This document shows positions 1 to 9,397 of a stretch of DNA of 64,000 bases, in pieces. A model generated the notes under the pieces. That model was given only the letters and a program-made list of their open reading frames with translations. It did no database searches and was not told the origin of the DNA. The number at the start of each line of letters is the position of its first letter. Within the stretch, counting starts at the first letter, position 1. A program made the translations under genes and the position numbers. This DNA is from Tenacibaculum sp. 190524A02b (GTDB taxonomy: Bacteria > Bacteroidota > Bacteroidia > Flavobacteriales > Flavobacteriaceae): positions 4,034,001 to 4,098,000 of the forward strand of contig NZ_OZ038525.1 of the NCBI RefSeq assembly GCF_964036645.1. Direction: 5' to 3'.

Positions 1-335
1 AGTCGGTTAGGAGCGATATCTTCAGCAAGCATACTTTTAGAAACATCCAAAGCAAAAACCACATCTACTCCTTCTCTTTTAACTGTTTTTAATTTAGTTC
101 CCATTTTAGGGTTTACTAATGAAAGTATTAAAAAAGATAATCCAAGTAAAAAGAAAATTAATTTTAAAGTAGGTTTAAAGTTTGATGAATTTGGAGCAAG
201 TTTAACTAATAACTCTTGAGATGCAAACTTTTTTTGCGTTCTTTTTTTCCACCATAAAACCAATAGGAAAACAACAATTAAAACTGGAATAATTGCAAAA
301 AGGTAAAAATATATTGGCTCTTCAATTTTATACAT
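1..335 (-). CDS. von Willebrand factor A domain protein, BatB-like (partial, 3' end outside window)
   Basis: Read on the minus strand from an ATG at 335. Only about 111 residues are in the window and the rest lies before base 1. The protein opens with a short cytoplasmic segment, then hydrophobic stretches near residues 10-28 and 60-75. A VWA domain follows, with the metal-binding MIDAS start DVSKS inside the phrase ALDVSKSMLAEDIAP. This matches BatA/BatB (aerotolerance operon) proteins, which are membrane-anchored with a periplasmic VWA domain. It follows the similar VWA gene by 3 bases, so it is the next gene of the MoxR operon. BatB rather than a second BatA is inferred from gene order. 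Confidence 0.8.
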   Translation of the reverse strand, partial: MYKIEEPIYFYLFAIIPVLIVVFLLVLWWKKRTQKKFASQELLVKLAPNSSNFKPTLKLIFFLLGLSFLILSLVNPKMGTKLKTVKREGVDVVFALDVSKSMLAEDIAPNR

Positions 336-338
336 AAA

Positions 339-1343
339 TTATATAAAGCTTTTAAATATAGTGTTCTTTAAAACAAATTCTAATAGTAATAATATACCAG
401 CAATGAATACCCAAAAACGATATTTTTCAGTGTAATTATAATACTTGAATTCTTCTATTTTGGTTTTTTCAAGTTTGTCTATTTCGTTATAAATAGCTTT
501 TAGCTTTGTGTTGTTAGTTGCCCTAAAGTATTTTCCTTCAGTTTCTTTGGCTATATGTTTTAGCAAAGTTTCATCAATTTCAACTTGTTGGTTTCTAAAT
601 GAAATCTTACCAGTTCTTGGATCTTTTGTCCATGGAAAAGGTGCCATTCCATTTGTTCCAATCCCAATAGTGTATACTTTAATATTGTTTCCTTTAGCTA
701 ATTCTGTAGCAGTTTTAGGATCAACAAATCCAGTATTGTTTACACCGTCGGTCAGTAAAATAATGACTTTACTTTTTGCCTTACTTTCTTTTAATCTATT
801 TACAGCTGAACCTAATCCCATTCCAATAGCAGTACCTCCTTCAAGTTGTCCCCATTTAATTTCAGATATAGTTCTTTTAACAATTGATTTATCACTTGTT
901 ATTGGAGTTTGTGTAAAACTTTCACCAGCGTAAACTACAATTCCAATTCTATCATTAGGTCTTCTGTTTATAAAATCAGTAGCCACTCTTTTAAGTGCTT
1001 CAAGCCTATTAGGTTTTAAATCTTTTGCCAACATACTTGCAGAAACATCAATTGCCATTACAATATCAATACCTCTGTTAGTTTTAGTTTTTTTACTAAT
1101 AGAAACATTTCTAGGTCTAGCTAATCCCATTATTATAGCAGCTATGGCTAGAAGCCTTAGTACATATAATAGCGGTTTGAGCTTAGATAAAAGTGATTTT
1201 TTTATAGTGAAGCCTTTAATACTCCCTATTTTTAAATGAGCGTTATCTTTTTTACGAGTTAAAAAACTCCATATAGCTAATAAAGGAATAATCAATAGAA
1301 GCCATAAAAATTCTGGACTATGAAATTCAAAATTATTGAACAT
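339..1343 (-). CDS. von Willebrand factor A domain membrane protein, BatA-like
   Basis: A 334-residue protein with two N-terminal membrane segments (about residues 12-28 and 57-75), a VWA domain and a C-terminal membrane segment (about 308-327). The MIDAS motif is complete in outline: DVSAS near residue 98, a conserved Thr in the TQTPIT region, and LLTDGVNNTG near 196. BatA proteins sit in the inner membrane and are thought to assemble with MoxR ATPases and DUF58 proteins in envelope stress tolerance. The client is unknown. The gene overlaps the preceding gene by 11 bases, which suggests translational coupling within the operon. Confidence 0.88.
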   Translation of the reverse strand: MFNNFEFHSPEFLWLLLIIPLLAIWSFLTRKKDNAHLKIGSIKGFTIKKSLLSKLKPLLYVLRLLAIAAIIMGLARPRNVSISKKTKTNRGIDIVMAIDVSASMLAKDLKPNRLEALKRVATDFINRRPNDRIGIVVYAGESFTQTPITSDKSIVKRTISEIKWGQLEGGTAIGMGLGSAVNRLKESKAKSKVIILLTDGVNNTGFVDPKTATELAKGNNIKVYTIGIGTNGMAPFPWTKDPRTGKISFRNQQVEIDETLLKHIAKETEGKYFRATNNTKLKAIYNEIDKLEKTKIEEFKYYNYTEKYRFWVFIAGILLLLEFVLKNTIFKSFI

Positions 1344-2421
1344 TTTCTATTGATGGTTTTAAATTATTAGACATACTAATTAGTTTGGAAATTCCAAAAG
1401 AAAAAAGCAACATGGTTGCTATTAATAACACAACTATTATTAATTTTGAAATAGTAGACGTTTTTTTAATAGTTGGTTTTTGTACCAAAGTTACGGGTTT
1501 ACTATAACTCGTTTCAGAAACCTCTTCAGTTACCAATGGTTTTAAATTATTGATAACATGTTCAGCTATGTTTCTATCCCCTTCAATTTCACTTGCAATA
1601 GGTTTAGATTTAGCAAATTTAACAAGGTCAGATTGTTTTAATAAACTCTGTAAATTGTCTATAGTATTGGTGTCAGTTACTATAGATTTTGCATTGTTAA
1701 AATCATGTAATGTTTCAATAACTTCATTTGTTGTACGCTCTAAAGCGGGAATTGAAAGTTCACGTTCTATATAGTTTCTAACAATATTGGTTAGTTCGCT
1801 GTAATATTGTTTTGTTTGGTTATTTTGCCATAGCAACTTTTCATCTAAAAGCTTTAAATTTCTTATAGCTTCTTGATAAGGAGCTAGTTTAGGAATGTAT
1901 GTTTCAGTACTACTATTATCAGAACGTTTTAAAGCAAAGTATAAAGAGATAATAACAATAGCTAAAACACCTAAAGCCCAGTATACATAACTCTTAAAAT
2001 CATCAAACTGATAAGGTTCTCCTTTTATTCCTTTAATAGGGAATTTTTTTATTTTAGTAGTGTCAATAGCTACAGTAGCTACGTTTACTAATAAACTATC
2101 GGTTAAATATGCTTGATTTTTTATAAAGATTTGCTGTCTAGGTATGTAAAAAGCACCACTATCAAACCCTGTAAGAATATATTTCTTTATAAGCTTATTG
2201 TTTATGGTATCTATTTTTAAAGAATCAACAACTTCTAAACTTTGTAAATTATCTAATTTAGGAATGATAACGCTTTCGGTTTCATTTACCGTTATTTTAA
2301 ATTCAAACTGTTCACCAATTCGGATACTAGTTGTATCTATTTCTGCTTTAACTAAAGATGATTGAGCATAGCTAAGGATAGTTGAAGCTAAAAGTAATAT
2401 GTAAAATAATGTATATCTCAT
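1333..2421 (-). CDS. membrane protein of the MoxR/Bat operon (BatD-like N-terminus)
   Basis: From the ATG at 2421 the protein is about 362 residues. It begins with a signal peptide ending near SYAQ, followed by a beta-rich periplasmic segment resembling the start of BatD proteins (IRIGEQFEFKITV). A membrane segment lies around residue 150, a helical cytoplasmic region follows, and a second membrane segment lies near 325-345. An in-frame ATG 15 bases upstream (2436) is possible, but the start used gives the more normal signal peptide. It lies between the DUF58 gene and batA. The exact family (BatD or DUF4381-like) is inferred from context. Confidence 0.65.
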   Translation of the reverse strand: MRYTLFYILLLASTILSYAQSSLVKAEIDTTSIRIGEQFEFKITVNETESVIIPKLDNLQSLEVVDSLKIDTINNKLIKKYILTGFDSGAFYIPRQQIFIKNQAYLTDSLLVNVATVAIDTTKIKKFPIKGIKGEPYQFDDFKSYVYWALGVLAIVIISLYFALKRSDNSSTETYIPKLAPYQEAIRNLKLLDEKLLWQNNQTKQYYSELTNIVRNYIERELSIPALERTTNEVIETLHDFNNAKSIVTDTNTIDNLQSLLKQSDLVKFAKSKPIASEIEGDRNIAEHVINNLKPLVTEEVSETSYSKPVTLVQKPTIKKTSTISKLIIVVLLIATMLLFSFGISKLISMSNNLKPSIENVQ

Positions 2422-2443
2422 TTTAAAAATCATCATTCAATAA

Positions 2444-3310
2444 TTATCCTTTTTGTTTGAAATATCCTAAAAGCTTTTTTACATAGCTTTCATCAACACG
2501 AGTATTGATAACTCCAGCACCACTTTTTCTAAACGTATTTTTAAAGTAATCCGCTAAACGGTGAGCATTAAGTTTGTATTGGTTTCTAATAGAAGAGGAG
2601 CTTGTATTTACAAAATGTACCTCACCAGTTTCAGCATCAACCATAGATACCATTCCTAAGTTAGGAATTTTTTCATCATGTTTATCATACACTCTAATCC
2701 CTGTAACATCATGTTTATTACCAACAATTTTAAGTGTACGTTCATAATCATCATCCATAAAATCAGAAAGGACAAACACAATAGCTTTTTTCTTCATAAC
2801 ATTTGATAAGAACTTAAGCGCTTCGTTAATGTTTGTTTTCTTACTTTTTGGATCAAACTCAATCAATTCTCTAATAATACGTAGAACATGACTTTTTCCT
2901 TTTTTGGGAGGAATAAATAATTCTACATTTTCAGAGAAAAGAATTAGACCAACTTTATCGTTATTTTGGATGGCAGAAAAAGCTAGTGTAGCTGCTATTT
3001 CTGTAATGGTATCTTTTTTAAATTGCTGGGAAGTTCCAAAAAATTCAGAACCAGAAATATCCACAACTAACATCATGGTTAATTCGCGTTCTTCCTCAAA
3101 AACTTTTACGTAGGGTTCATTGTATCTAGCAGTAACATTCCAGTCAATAGCTCTAATGTCATCACCGTATTGATACTGTCTTACTTCAGAGAATGTCATA
3201 CCACGCCCTTTAAAAGTGGAATGGTATTCTCCTCCAAAAATATGATTAGACAACCTACGTGTCTTTATTTCTATTTTACGAACTTTTTTAAGTAACTCCT
3301 TAGTGTCCAT
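2444..3310 (-). CDS. DUF58 domain-containing protein
   Basis: A 288-residue soluble protein. The DUF58 signature is clear near residues 37-70: GRGMTFSEVRQYQYGDD followed by IRAIDWNVTAR. The C-terminal half is a VWA-like fold with VVDISGS near residue 88 as a MIDAS-like motif. DUF58 proteins are constant partners of MoxR AAA+ ATPases, and here the moxR gene lies upstream in the same orientation with one small gene between. A role in chaperone-like maturation or envelope stress is family knowledge, with no direct evidence here. Confidence 0.88.
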   Translation of the reverse strand: MDTKELLKKVRKIEIKTRRLSNHIFGGEYHSTFKGRGMTFSEVRQYQYGDDIRAIDWNVTARYNEPYVKVFEEERELTMMLVVDISGSEFFGTSQQFKKDTITEIAATLAFSAIQNNDKVGLILFSENVELFIPPKKGKSHVLRIIRELIEFDPKSKKTNINEALKFLSNVMKKKAIVFVLSDFMDDDYERTLKIVGNKHDVTGIRVYDKHDEKIPNLGMVSMVDAETGEVHFVNTSSSSIRNQYKLNAHRLADYFKNTFRKSGAGVINTRVDESYVKKLLGYFKQKG

Positions 3311-3313
3311 TAA

Positions 3314-3643
3314 TTAGTTTAACCAATTTTCAGGTAAAGGGGGAAGTTCCACCTCTCTATATTCATAAGATTTTTCAATAGAGAAGAGGGGAGCTTCTTT
3401 TACTGATAAATCAATATTGTTTCTTTTACTAATATCCTTAATTACTTCTTCAATACTTCTTTTTTGGCAAAGAACTAAGCTATTCATTTTTACGTTTGAT
3501 TCTGTTTGTAAATCAAAGCAGTCTACAAAAAAAGCAGGTTGGTTTCCTTTGTAAACAATGGCCTCTGTTCTTTTTTTCTTTTGCAATTCTAAAATTTGTT
3601 TTGTTCCTGTTAATGTTTTGTACGTTGTTAATTTATAAACCAT
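3314..3643 (-). CDS. hypothetical protein in the MoxR operon
   Basis: A 109-residue soluble protein with no signal peptide or membrane segment. I do not recognise a named family. It is basic at the N-terminus (a KKKR cluster near residue 22), has two cysteines, and ends in the Pro-rich phrase ELPPLPENWLN. It sits 3 bases upstream of the DUF58 start and 66 bases after moxR, in the same direction, so it is almost certainly co-transcribed. Its conserved-looking position is the only functional clue. Confidence 0.6.
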   Translation of the reverse strand: MVYKLTTYKTLTGTKQILELQKKKRTEAIVYKGNQPAFFVDCFDLQTESNVKMNSLVLCQKRSIEEVIKDISKRNNIDLSVKEAPLFSIEKSYEYREVELPPLPENWLN

Positions 3644-3719
3644 AATATAGCTAATAATTTAAGGGGGTTAATAAAACTTTTTCTTTCGTAGTAGAGTATG
3701 GTTATTGCAATGTCGTTAT

Positions 3720-4709
3720 TTAGGGGACTTGAACTTCGTTAATTATTGTATTTATAATATCTATTGATGAAATATTTTCAGCTTCAGCTTCATATGTGAT
3801 TCCAATACGATGTCTTAATACATCATAAACTACAGCTCTAACATCTTCTGGAATAACATAGCCTCTTCTTTTTATGAAAGCATAACATTTTGCTGCTTTA
3901 GCTAAAGCAATACTTCCACGAGGAGAAGAACCAAAACTTATTAGAGGTTGTATTTTGGCTAAGTTGTATTTTTCTGGATAACGTGTAGCAAAAATAATAT
4001 CTAGTATATACTTTTCAATTTTTTCATCCATGTAAACTTCCCCAACAACTTCACGGGCTTTGATAATTTGGTTGATAGAAACAACCGGGTTTACTTTTTC
4101 AAAACTACCATTTAAGTTTTGACGTAAAATTAATTGCTCATCTTGTAGTTTAGGATAGTCAATGACTGTTTTTAACATAAAACGATCCACTTGTGCTTCA
4201 GGTAAAGGGTAAGTTCCTTCTTGCTCAACTGGATTTTGGGTAGCCATCACTAAAAAAGGTTCGTCCAGTTTAAAGGTTTCATCTCCTATAGTTATTTGAC
4301 GTTCCTGCATGGCTTCTAATAAAGCAGATTGAACTTTTGCAGGAGCTCTGTTAATCTCATCAGCTAATACGAAATTAGCAAAAATGGGTCCTTTTTTAAT
4401 AGAAAAATCATTTTCCTTCACATTATAAATCATAGTACCTACAACATCAGCAGGTAATAAATCTGGTGTGAACTGAACACGACTAAAGCTACCTTGAACG
4501 GCTTTAGAAAGCGTATTAATAGCAAGTGTTTTTGCTAAACCAGGAACACCTTCTAATAAGATGTGACCATTTCCCAAAAGTCCAATAAGTAAGCGTTCTA
4601 TCATATGTTTTTGACCAACAATTACCTTGTTCATTTCGGTGGTCAGTAAATCTACAAAAGCACTTTCCTGCTCAATTTTTTCATTAATAGCTCTTACATC
4701 TACATCCAT
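3720..4709 (-). CDS. MoxR family AAA+ ATPase
   Basis: The ATG at 4709 gives 329 residues beginning MDVDVRAINEK. The open frame runs upstream only through a TTG, which is less likely as a start. The AAA+ core shows a Walker A motif (EGVPGLAKT), a Walker B motif (LADEINRAP) followed by the MoxR-typical VQSALLEAMQE, and sensor 1 around MATQNPVEQEGTYPLPEAQ. MoxR proteins act as chaperone-like ATPases on VWA-domain partners, which are encoded downstream here. This is the first gene of the minus-strand Bat operon. Confidence 0.93.
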   Translation of the reverse strand: MDVDVRAINEKIEQESAFVDLLTTEMNKVIVGQKHMIERLLIGLLGNGHILLEGVPGLAKTLAINTLSKAVQGSFSRVQFTPDLLPADVVGTMIYNVKENDFSIKKGPIFANFVLADEINRAPAKVQSALLEAMQERQITIGDETFKLDEPFLVMATQNPVEQEGTYPLPEAQVDRFMLKTVIDYPKLQDEQLILRQNLNGSFEKVNPVVSINQIIKAREVVGEVYMDEKIEKYILDIIFATRYPEKYNLAKIQPLISFGSSPRGSIALAKAAKCYAFIKRRGYVIPEDVRAVVYDVLRHRIGITYEAEAENISSIDIINTIINEVQVP

Positions 4710-4920
4710 ATATGTTTGAATTAAATTCGCATTTTTGGTGAACAAAACTACAATATTAAGAATTTAACTATTGTTAAAGTAAGGTTAAACCTAAAAAAAA
4801 CGTAAAAATTGTGTAAAATTATTTTTTTAAGAGTTTTGAAGAGTATATAACGAAGTTTTGAGGCTTTTATTATTATATTTATAAGGTGTTAAATTTTTTT
4901 ATAACAATAACGTATAAATT

Positions 4921-7524
4921 ATGAGATTAGTAACCAGACTATTAGTTGTCTTTACTATGCTATTATTTTATCCAGTTATGGGGCAAGTAATAACAGGGAA
5001 GGTAACAGATGAAAACGGACGAGGTGTTCCTTTTATCAATGTAATTGAAAAGGGAACAACAAATGGGGTTAGCACTTCAGATGATGGAGATTTTTCCATA
5101 AATGTTAAAAAGCTACCAGCAACATTAGTTTTTTCTTCCATAGGTTTTAAAACGGTGGAAAGAACTGTTAATGCTACTTCAGGTATTACTATAGTAATAG
5201 AAGAAGATAGTGGAATATTAGATGAGGTAGTGTTAACAGGAAACAGAGCTAAACCGAGAACAATTTTAGATTCGGCAGTTCCTATTGATAATGTAGGAGT
5301 AAGAGAACTTCAAGCAACTGGTCAAACAAATATTGATCAAATGCTTACATATACAGTGCCGTCTTACAATTCAACTAATCAAACAATCTCAGATGCAACG
5401 GCACATTTTGATCCAGCCGATTTAAGAGGATTGGGACCAAGTAGAACGTTGGTGTTAATTAACGGAAAACGTAAAAATCAAAGTGCATTAGTGTATGTAA
5501 ATGATACACCAGGTAAAGGTGAGGTAGGTACAGATATGAAAAGTATCCCAACAGCTGCCATTGAAAGAGTTGAGATCTTAAGAGATGGAGCTTCAGCTCA
5601 GTATGGTTCTGATGCAGTAGCTGGTGTTGTAAACATCATTTTAAAGAAAGATGTTGATTTTACTCAAGTTAATTTAAACTCAGGAGTAACTTCTAGAGGA
5701 GATGGGTTTAATGCTGATGTTGATGTAAACCATACGGTATCATTTGATAATGGAGGATTTATTAACGCTACAATAGGAGCAGCCTACCAAGACTATACAA
5801 ATAGAGCTGGTGAACCAGGTAGAGATGACTTGTTTGGTGTTAATAACCAATGGACTAAAGAAAATCCAACATTAGGGATGATTGTTGGTCAGCCAGAAAT
5901 GAAAAAAGGAGATTTATATTTTAATGGTGAATATCCTTTAAACGATAATACAAAACTATATGCATTTGGTGGAGGAAATATAAGACAAGGTAAAAGTTTT
6001 GCGTTGTACAGAACACCTTATTGGATTACTGATGATTTTGGTTTGTTAACTCCGTCAGGACAGACTTATAATGGATTTCAACCAACTTTTGAAACAGATA
6101 TAATGGACTTAAATTTTACTGCTGGAGGTAAATTTAAGCTAGGTGATTTAAATGCAGATTTAAGTGCTACTTATGGAGGAAACTCTGTAGATTATACAAT
6201 AGGGAATACAATAAACCCAAGTTTAGGAGCCAATAGTCCTACTAGTTTTGATGCTGGTGCCTATGATTTTAGTAATATAATAGGAAATTTAGATGTGAAC
6301 GGAACATTTGGACAAGTGAGTGTTGGAGCTGGAATTGAGGCAAGGCAAGAGCGTTTTAAAGTGACGGCGGGTCAAGAGGAGTCATATGTAAACGGAGGTG
6401 CACAATCTTTTCCTGGTTTACAGCCTAGTAATGCTTTAAATGAAACAAGAACCAATATTGGTGCTTATGGAACCTTAGATTGGGATATTTCTGAAGCTAC
6501 ATTAATTGGAGGTGCAATTCGTTATGAAAACTATTCAGATTTTGGAGATAATTTTTCATGGAAGGTAAATGCTAGACAAAAAATAGGAGAGGCAGGAGTA
6601 TTGAGAGCCTCGTATAGTACAGGTTTTAGAGCGCCTTCATTACATCAAGTATATTTAAGTAATGTACAAACATTAATTTCTAATAATACAATATCCAACC
6701 AAGGTACTTTTAATAACATAAGTCCTGTTATTAGAGGTTTGGGAGTAGCGCCATTATTTGCTGAAACATCTAAAAATATATCAGCAGGTATAACAGTTAA
6801 AGCATCAAGTAACTTTTCTATCTCGTTAGATTATTACAATGTAAGAGTAGATGATAGAGTATTATTTACTGGAGAAATTACCGGTGTGGATGATAATGGG
6901 AATCCTAATGCGGCGGTACAACAAGTTCTAGATGACAATAGTGTTACCAGTATTAAGTTTTTTGTTAATGCAGTGAATACAATTACACAAGGATTGGATT
7001 ATACGATGCGTTTAAAAAATTTAGATTTTGCTTCTGGTAAATTAGGATTTAATGCAGCATTAAATGTAAATAGAACGGAGATAGAGGGACAGGTTAAAAC
7101 TCCTGAAAGTTTAGCAAATTACAAAAACAAAATCTTTAATAGAAAAGAGCAATCGAGAATTATTAGTGCAAGACCAAATATGAAGTTCTTATTTGGAGCT
7201 AATTATAAAATTGGAGATTTAACGGCTAATATTAATAATACGTATTTCGGAGAAGTAACATGGTTACATGCATCAGATCCAAACAAAGATCAAACATTTA
7301 CAGGTAAAATAGTAACAGATTTATCTATAGGATATGAGTTTTCTGATACGATCTCATTTAGGGCGCAAGTAAACAACTTATTTGATGTGTTTCCAGATGA
7401 AATTGAAACCTTAGGAGATCCTGTTACAGACTTAGGAGGAAGGTTCAGATATCCTTGGGAAGTGAATCAATTTGGATTTAACGGAATGTCTTTTAAAGGA
7501 GGACTTACGTTTAAGTTCAAATAG
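4921..7524 (+). CDS. TonB-dependent outer-membrane receptor with carboxypeptidase-regulatory-like domain
   Basis: An 867-residue outer-membrane protein. It has a signal peptide (cleavage near VMGQ), a carboxypeptidase-D regulatory-like beta-sandwich at about residues 23-100 (ITGKVTDENGRGVPF), and a plug domain at about 110-240 with the phrases LRGLGPSRTLVLINGKR and VEILRDGASAQYGSDA. A 22-strand barrel follows and ends in FKGGLTFKFK. The lineage is a siderophore/vitamin-type TonB receptor rather than SusC: no SusD gene follows and the length is short for SusC. The substrate cannot be read from sequence. A strong terminator follows. Confidence 0.92.
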   Translation: MRLVTRLLVVFTMLLFYPVMGQVITGKVTDENGRGVPFINVIEKGTTNGVSTSDDGDFSINVKKLPATLVFSSIGFKTVERTVNATSGITIVIEEDSGILDEVVLTGNRAKPRTILDSAVPIDNVGVRELQATGQTNIDQMLTYTVPSYNSTNQTISDATAHFDPADLRGLGPSRTLVLINGKRKNQSALVYVNDTPGKGEVGTDMKSIPTAAIERVEILRDGASAQYGSDAVAGVVNIILKKDVDFTQVNLNSGVTSRGDGFNADVDVNHTVSFDNGGFINATIGAAYQDYTNRAGEPGRDDLFGVNNQWTKENPTLGMIVGQPEMKKGDLYFNGEYPLNDNTKLYAFGGGNIRQGKSFALYRTPYWITDDFGLLTPSGQTYNGFQPTFETDIMDLNFTAGGKFKLGDLNADLSATYGGNSVDYTIGNTINPSLGANSPTSFDAGAYDFSNIIGNLDVNGTFGQVSVGAGIEARQERFKVTAGQEESYVNGGAQSFPGLQPSNALNETRTNIGAYGTLDWDISEATLIGGAIRYENYSDFGDNFSWKVNARQKIGEAGVLRASYSTGFRAPSLHQVYLSNVQTLISNNTISNQGTFNNISPVIRGLGVAPLFAETSKNISAGITVKASSNFSISLDYYNVRVDDRVLFTGEITGVDDNGNPNAAVQQVLDDNSVTSIKFFVNAVNTITQGLDYTMRLKNLDFASGKLGFNAALNVNRTEIEGQVKTPESLANYKNKIFNRKEQSRIISARPNMKFLFGANYKIGDLTANINNTYFGEVTWLHASDPNKDQTFTGKIVTDLSIGYEFSDTISFRAQVNNLFDVFPDEIETLGDPVTDLGGRFRYPWEVNQFGFNGMSFKGGLTFKFK

Positions 7525-7544
7525 AATTATGTTTATATGAAAGC

Positions 7545-7571
7545 AAAAAAGCGCCTTAATGGCGCTTTTTT
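7545..7571. terminator. bidirectional rho-independent terminator
   Basis: The stem AAAAAAGCGCC / GGCGCTTTTTT has a 5-base loop and lies between the convergent TonB receptor and lpxH genes. A-runs and T-runs on both sides would let it serve both strands. It reaches the first base of the lpxH stop codon. Confidence 0.9.
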
Positions 7572-8335
7572 TATTTATATTCTTTTAAAGTGAGTATGTT
7601 GTTTTTAAATTCACCATAAGTGAAGTATTTTACCCAATCTCCTAAATTTATATATTTACTATTTTCTTGTAAAGTAATATCTAGTGGTAAATGTCTGTGG
7701 CCAAAAACAAAATAGTCATAATGACAGGTAGTTAGTTTTCTTTTACAGTACTGAACAAGCCATTCATTGTCTTCGCCTAAAAATTTTGCATCTTCATCTC
7801 CAGAAATTAATTTGTTTTTAACAGACATGTATTGCCCTAGTCTAACTCCTAAATCTGGATGTAACCAGCGAAACATCCACTGAAATAAAGGAAAAGTAAA
7901 AACTTTTTTCATTCGTTTATACCCATTATCTCCAGGGCCAAGCCCATCACCATGACCAATTAATAGGGTTTTATCGTTTAATTTAAAAACTTGTGGACTA
8001 TGATATACAGGGATATTTAGTTCTTTTTCAAAATAATCACCCATCCATAAATCATGATTTCCAACAAAAAAGTAAATAGGAATACCACTGTCTCTAATTT
8101 CGGCTAGTTTCCCTAAAACCCTTACAAAACCTTTCGGAACAACTGTTTTGTATTCAAACCAAAAGTCAAATAAATCACCTAATAAAAAAATAGCTTCGGC
8201 ATCCTCTTTAACTTTATTTAACCAGCGAACAAATTGCTGTTCTCTAGGAAAGCTAGCTTCTTGTGTAGGTGCCCCTAAATGTTGGTCAGAAGCAAAATAA
8301 ACTTTTTTGTTTTCAGGAATACGTATAGATATCAA
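7571..8335 (-). CDS. lpxH: UDP-2,3-diacylglucosamine diphosphatase (LpxH-type metallophosphoesterase)
   Basis: A 254-residue calcineurin-like phosphoesterase. The dinuclear-metal motifs appear in order: SDQHLG near residue 17, GDLFDFW near 54, GNHDLW near 91, GHGDG near 129 and GHRH near 211. This is the LpxH arrangement. The enzyme hydrolyses UDP-2,3-diacylglucosamine to lipid X in lipid A synthesis at the inner-membrane face. Bacteroidetes orthologues are about this length. The start is a TTG at 8335, with no ATG before the first catalytic motif, and a TAnnTTTG element lies just upstream. Confidence 0.85.
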   Translation of the reverse strand: MISIRIPENKKVYFASDQHLGAPTQEASFPREQQFVRWLNKVKEDAEAIFLLGDLFDFWFEYKTVVPKGFVRVLGKLAEIRDSGIPIYFFVGNHDLWMGDYFEKELNIPVYHSPQVFKLNDKTLLIGHGDGLGPGDNGYKRMKKVFTFPLFQWMFRWLHPDLGVRLGQYMSVKNKLISGDEDAKFLGEDNEWLVQYCKRKLTTCHYDYFVFGHRHLPLDITLQENSKYINLGDWVKYFTYGEFKNNILTLKEYK

Positions 8336-8348
8336 ACCGTTTTTTTGA

Positions 8349-8356
8349 CAAAAATA
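8349..8356 (-). promoter_or_regulatory. putative -7 promoter element for lpxH
   Basis: On the minus strand this reads TATTTTTG, matching the Bacteroidetes -7 consensus TAnnTTTG. It lies 14 bases before the TTG start, implying a very short leader. No convincing -33 TTTG is seen. Confidence 0.4.
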
Positions 8357-8393
8357 AGTAATTTGAATGCAGACTGCACACTTATTTTTTAGT

Positions 8394-8401
8394 TACATTT
8401 G
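8394..8401 (+). promoter_or_regulatory. putative -7 promoter element for tadA
   Basis: TACATTTG matches TAnnTTTG, 30 bases before the ATG of the deaminase gene. A clear -33 element is not visible. Confidence 0.5.
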
Positions 8402-8430
8402 TTACTATACTACTTTAAATAATAGATACT

Positions 8431-8877
8431 ATGAATCCGTTTGATGATGTTTATTTTATGAAAAAAGCATTGCAAGAAGCTCAAACAGCTTTTGATAAAG
8501 GAGAAGTACCAGTTGGGGCAGTAATAACATTTAAGCAGCAAATAATAGCAAGAGCACACAATTTAACCGAAACATTAAATGATGTAACAGCACATGCAGA
8601 AATGCAAGCATACACAGCAGCAGCTGATTTTTTAGGAGGAAAATATTTGAAAGATTGTACGCTGTATGTTACATTAGAGCCATGTCAAATGTGTGCAGGT
8701 GCTAGTTATTGGACGCAAATAGGGAAAATAGTGTACGGAGCAAGTGAGCCTAAATTAGGGTTTAGTGTGTTAAATACCAAGATACATCCTAAAACAAAAG
8801 TAATTTCAGGTGTGTTAGAAAAAGAATGTAGTTTCTTGTTGAAGAAGTTTTTTATAGAAAAAAGAAACCTCAATTAA
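8431..8877 (+). CDS. tadA: tRNA-specific adenosine deaminase / nucleoside deaminase
   Basis: A 148-residue cytidine-deaminase-fold enzyme. The zinc ligands and proton shuttle are present: HAEMQA near residue 53 and EPCQMCAGA near 83 (PCxxC). TadA converts the wobble adenosine of tRNA-Arg(ACG) to inosine. Length and the motif spacing fit TadA, although a guanine or cytosine deaminase of the same fold cannot be fully excluded. The start is an ATG with a promoter element 30 bases upstream. It is convergent with ogt. Confidence 0.85.
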   Translation: MNPFDDVYFMKKALQEAQTAFDKGEVPVGAVITFKQQIIARAHNLTETLNDVTAHAEMQAYTAAADFLGGKYLKDCTLYVTLEPCQMCAGASYWTQIGKIVYGASEPKLGFSVLNTKIHPKTKVISGVLEKECSFLLKKFFIEKRNLN

Positions 8878-8899
8878 ATCTTTAATGATCTTTCAGTAA

Positions 8900-9397
8900 T
8901 TAAAAAAGAGTTTGTTGCTTACTACCACTTTCATGTTCCAATAACCATTTTTTACGCCACACACCGCCAGCATAACCAGTTAGTGAACCATCTGAGCCAA
9001 TAACTCTATGGCAAGGAATAATAATCCAAATAGGATTTTTACCATTGGCTGATGCTACAGCCCTAATGGCTTTTATATCACCTAGTTTTTTGGTCTGTTC
9101 TAGGTAAGAACGTGTTTTTCCATACGGAATATGTAAAAGTGCTTCCCATACTTTTTGTTGAAAATCCGTGCCTTTTGGATTCAGTTTTAAATCAAATTCT
9201 TTACGATGACCATTAAAATACTCTTCAAGTTGCAAAACACAATTTACCAAAGGGTTTGCTAAGTCAGTTTCTGTATTTTTAGGGATTGTAAAATCATCAT
9301 CTAAAACAGAAACAGACTGGATACCATCATTATTTCCAATGATTTTGGCAATGCCTAAAGGAGTTTTATAATATGTAGTTTGTGTATCAGACACCAA
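8900..9397 (-). CDS. ogt: methylated-DNA--protein-cysteine methyltransferase
   Basis: About 165 residues. The active-site motif IPCHRVIGSDG near residue 130 contains the acceptor cysteine that takes the alkyl group from O6-methylguanine. GYAGG follows and FQQKVWEAL precedes, as in Ogt/Ada-C domains. There is no Ada regulatory domain, so it is the stand-alone repair protein. The start is non-ATG (TTG at 9397 or GTG at 9394) inside the end of tatD, an overlap of about 11 bases that suggests translational coupling between two DNA-maintenance genes. Confidence 0.93.
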   Translation of the reverse strand: MVSDTQTTYYKTPLGIAKIIGNNDGIQSVSVLDDDFTIPKNTETDLANPLVNCVLQLEEYFNGHRKEFDLKLNPKGTDFQQKVWEALLHIPYGKTRSYLEQTKKLGDIKAIRAVASANGKNPIWIIIPCHRVIGSDGSLTGYAGGVWRKKWLLEHESGSKQQTLF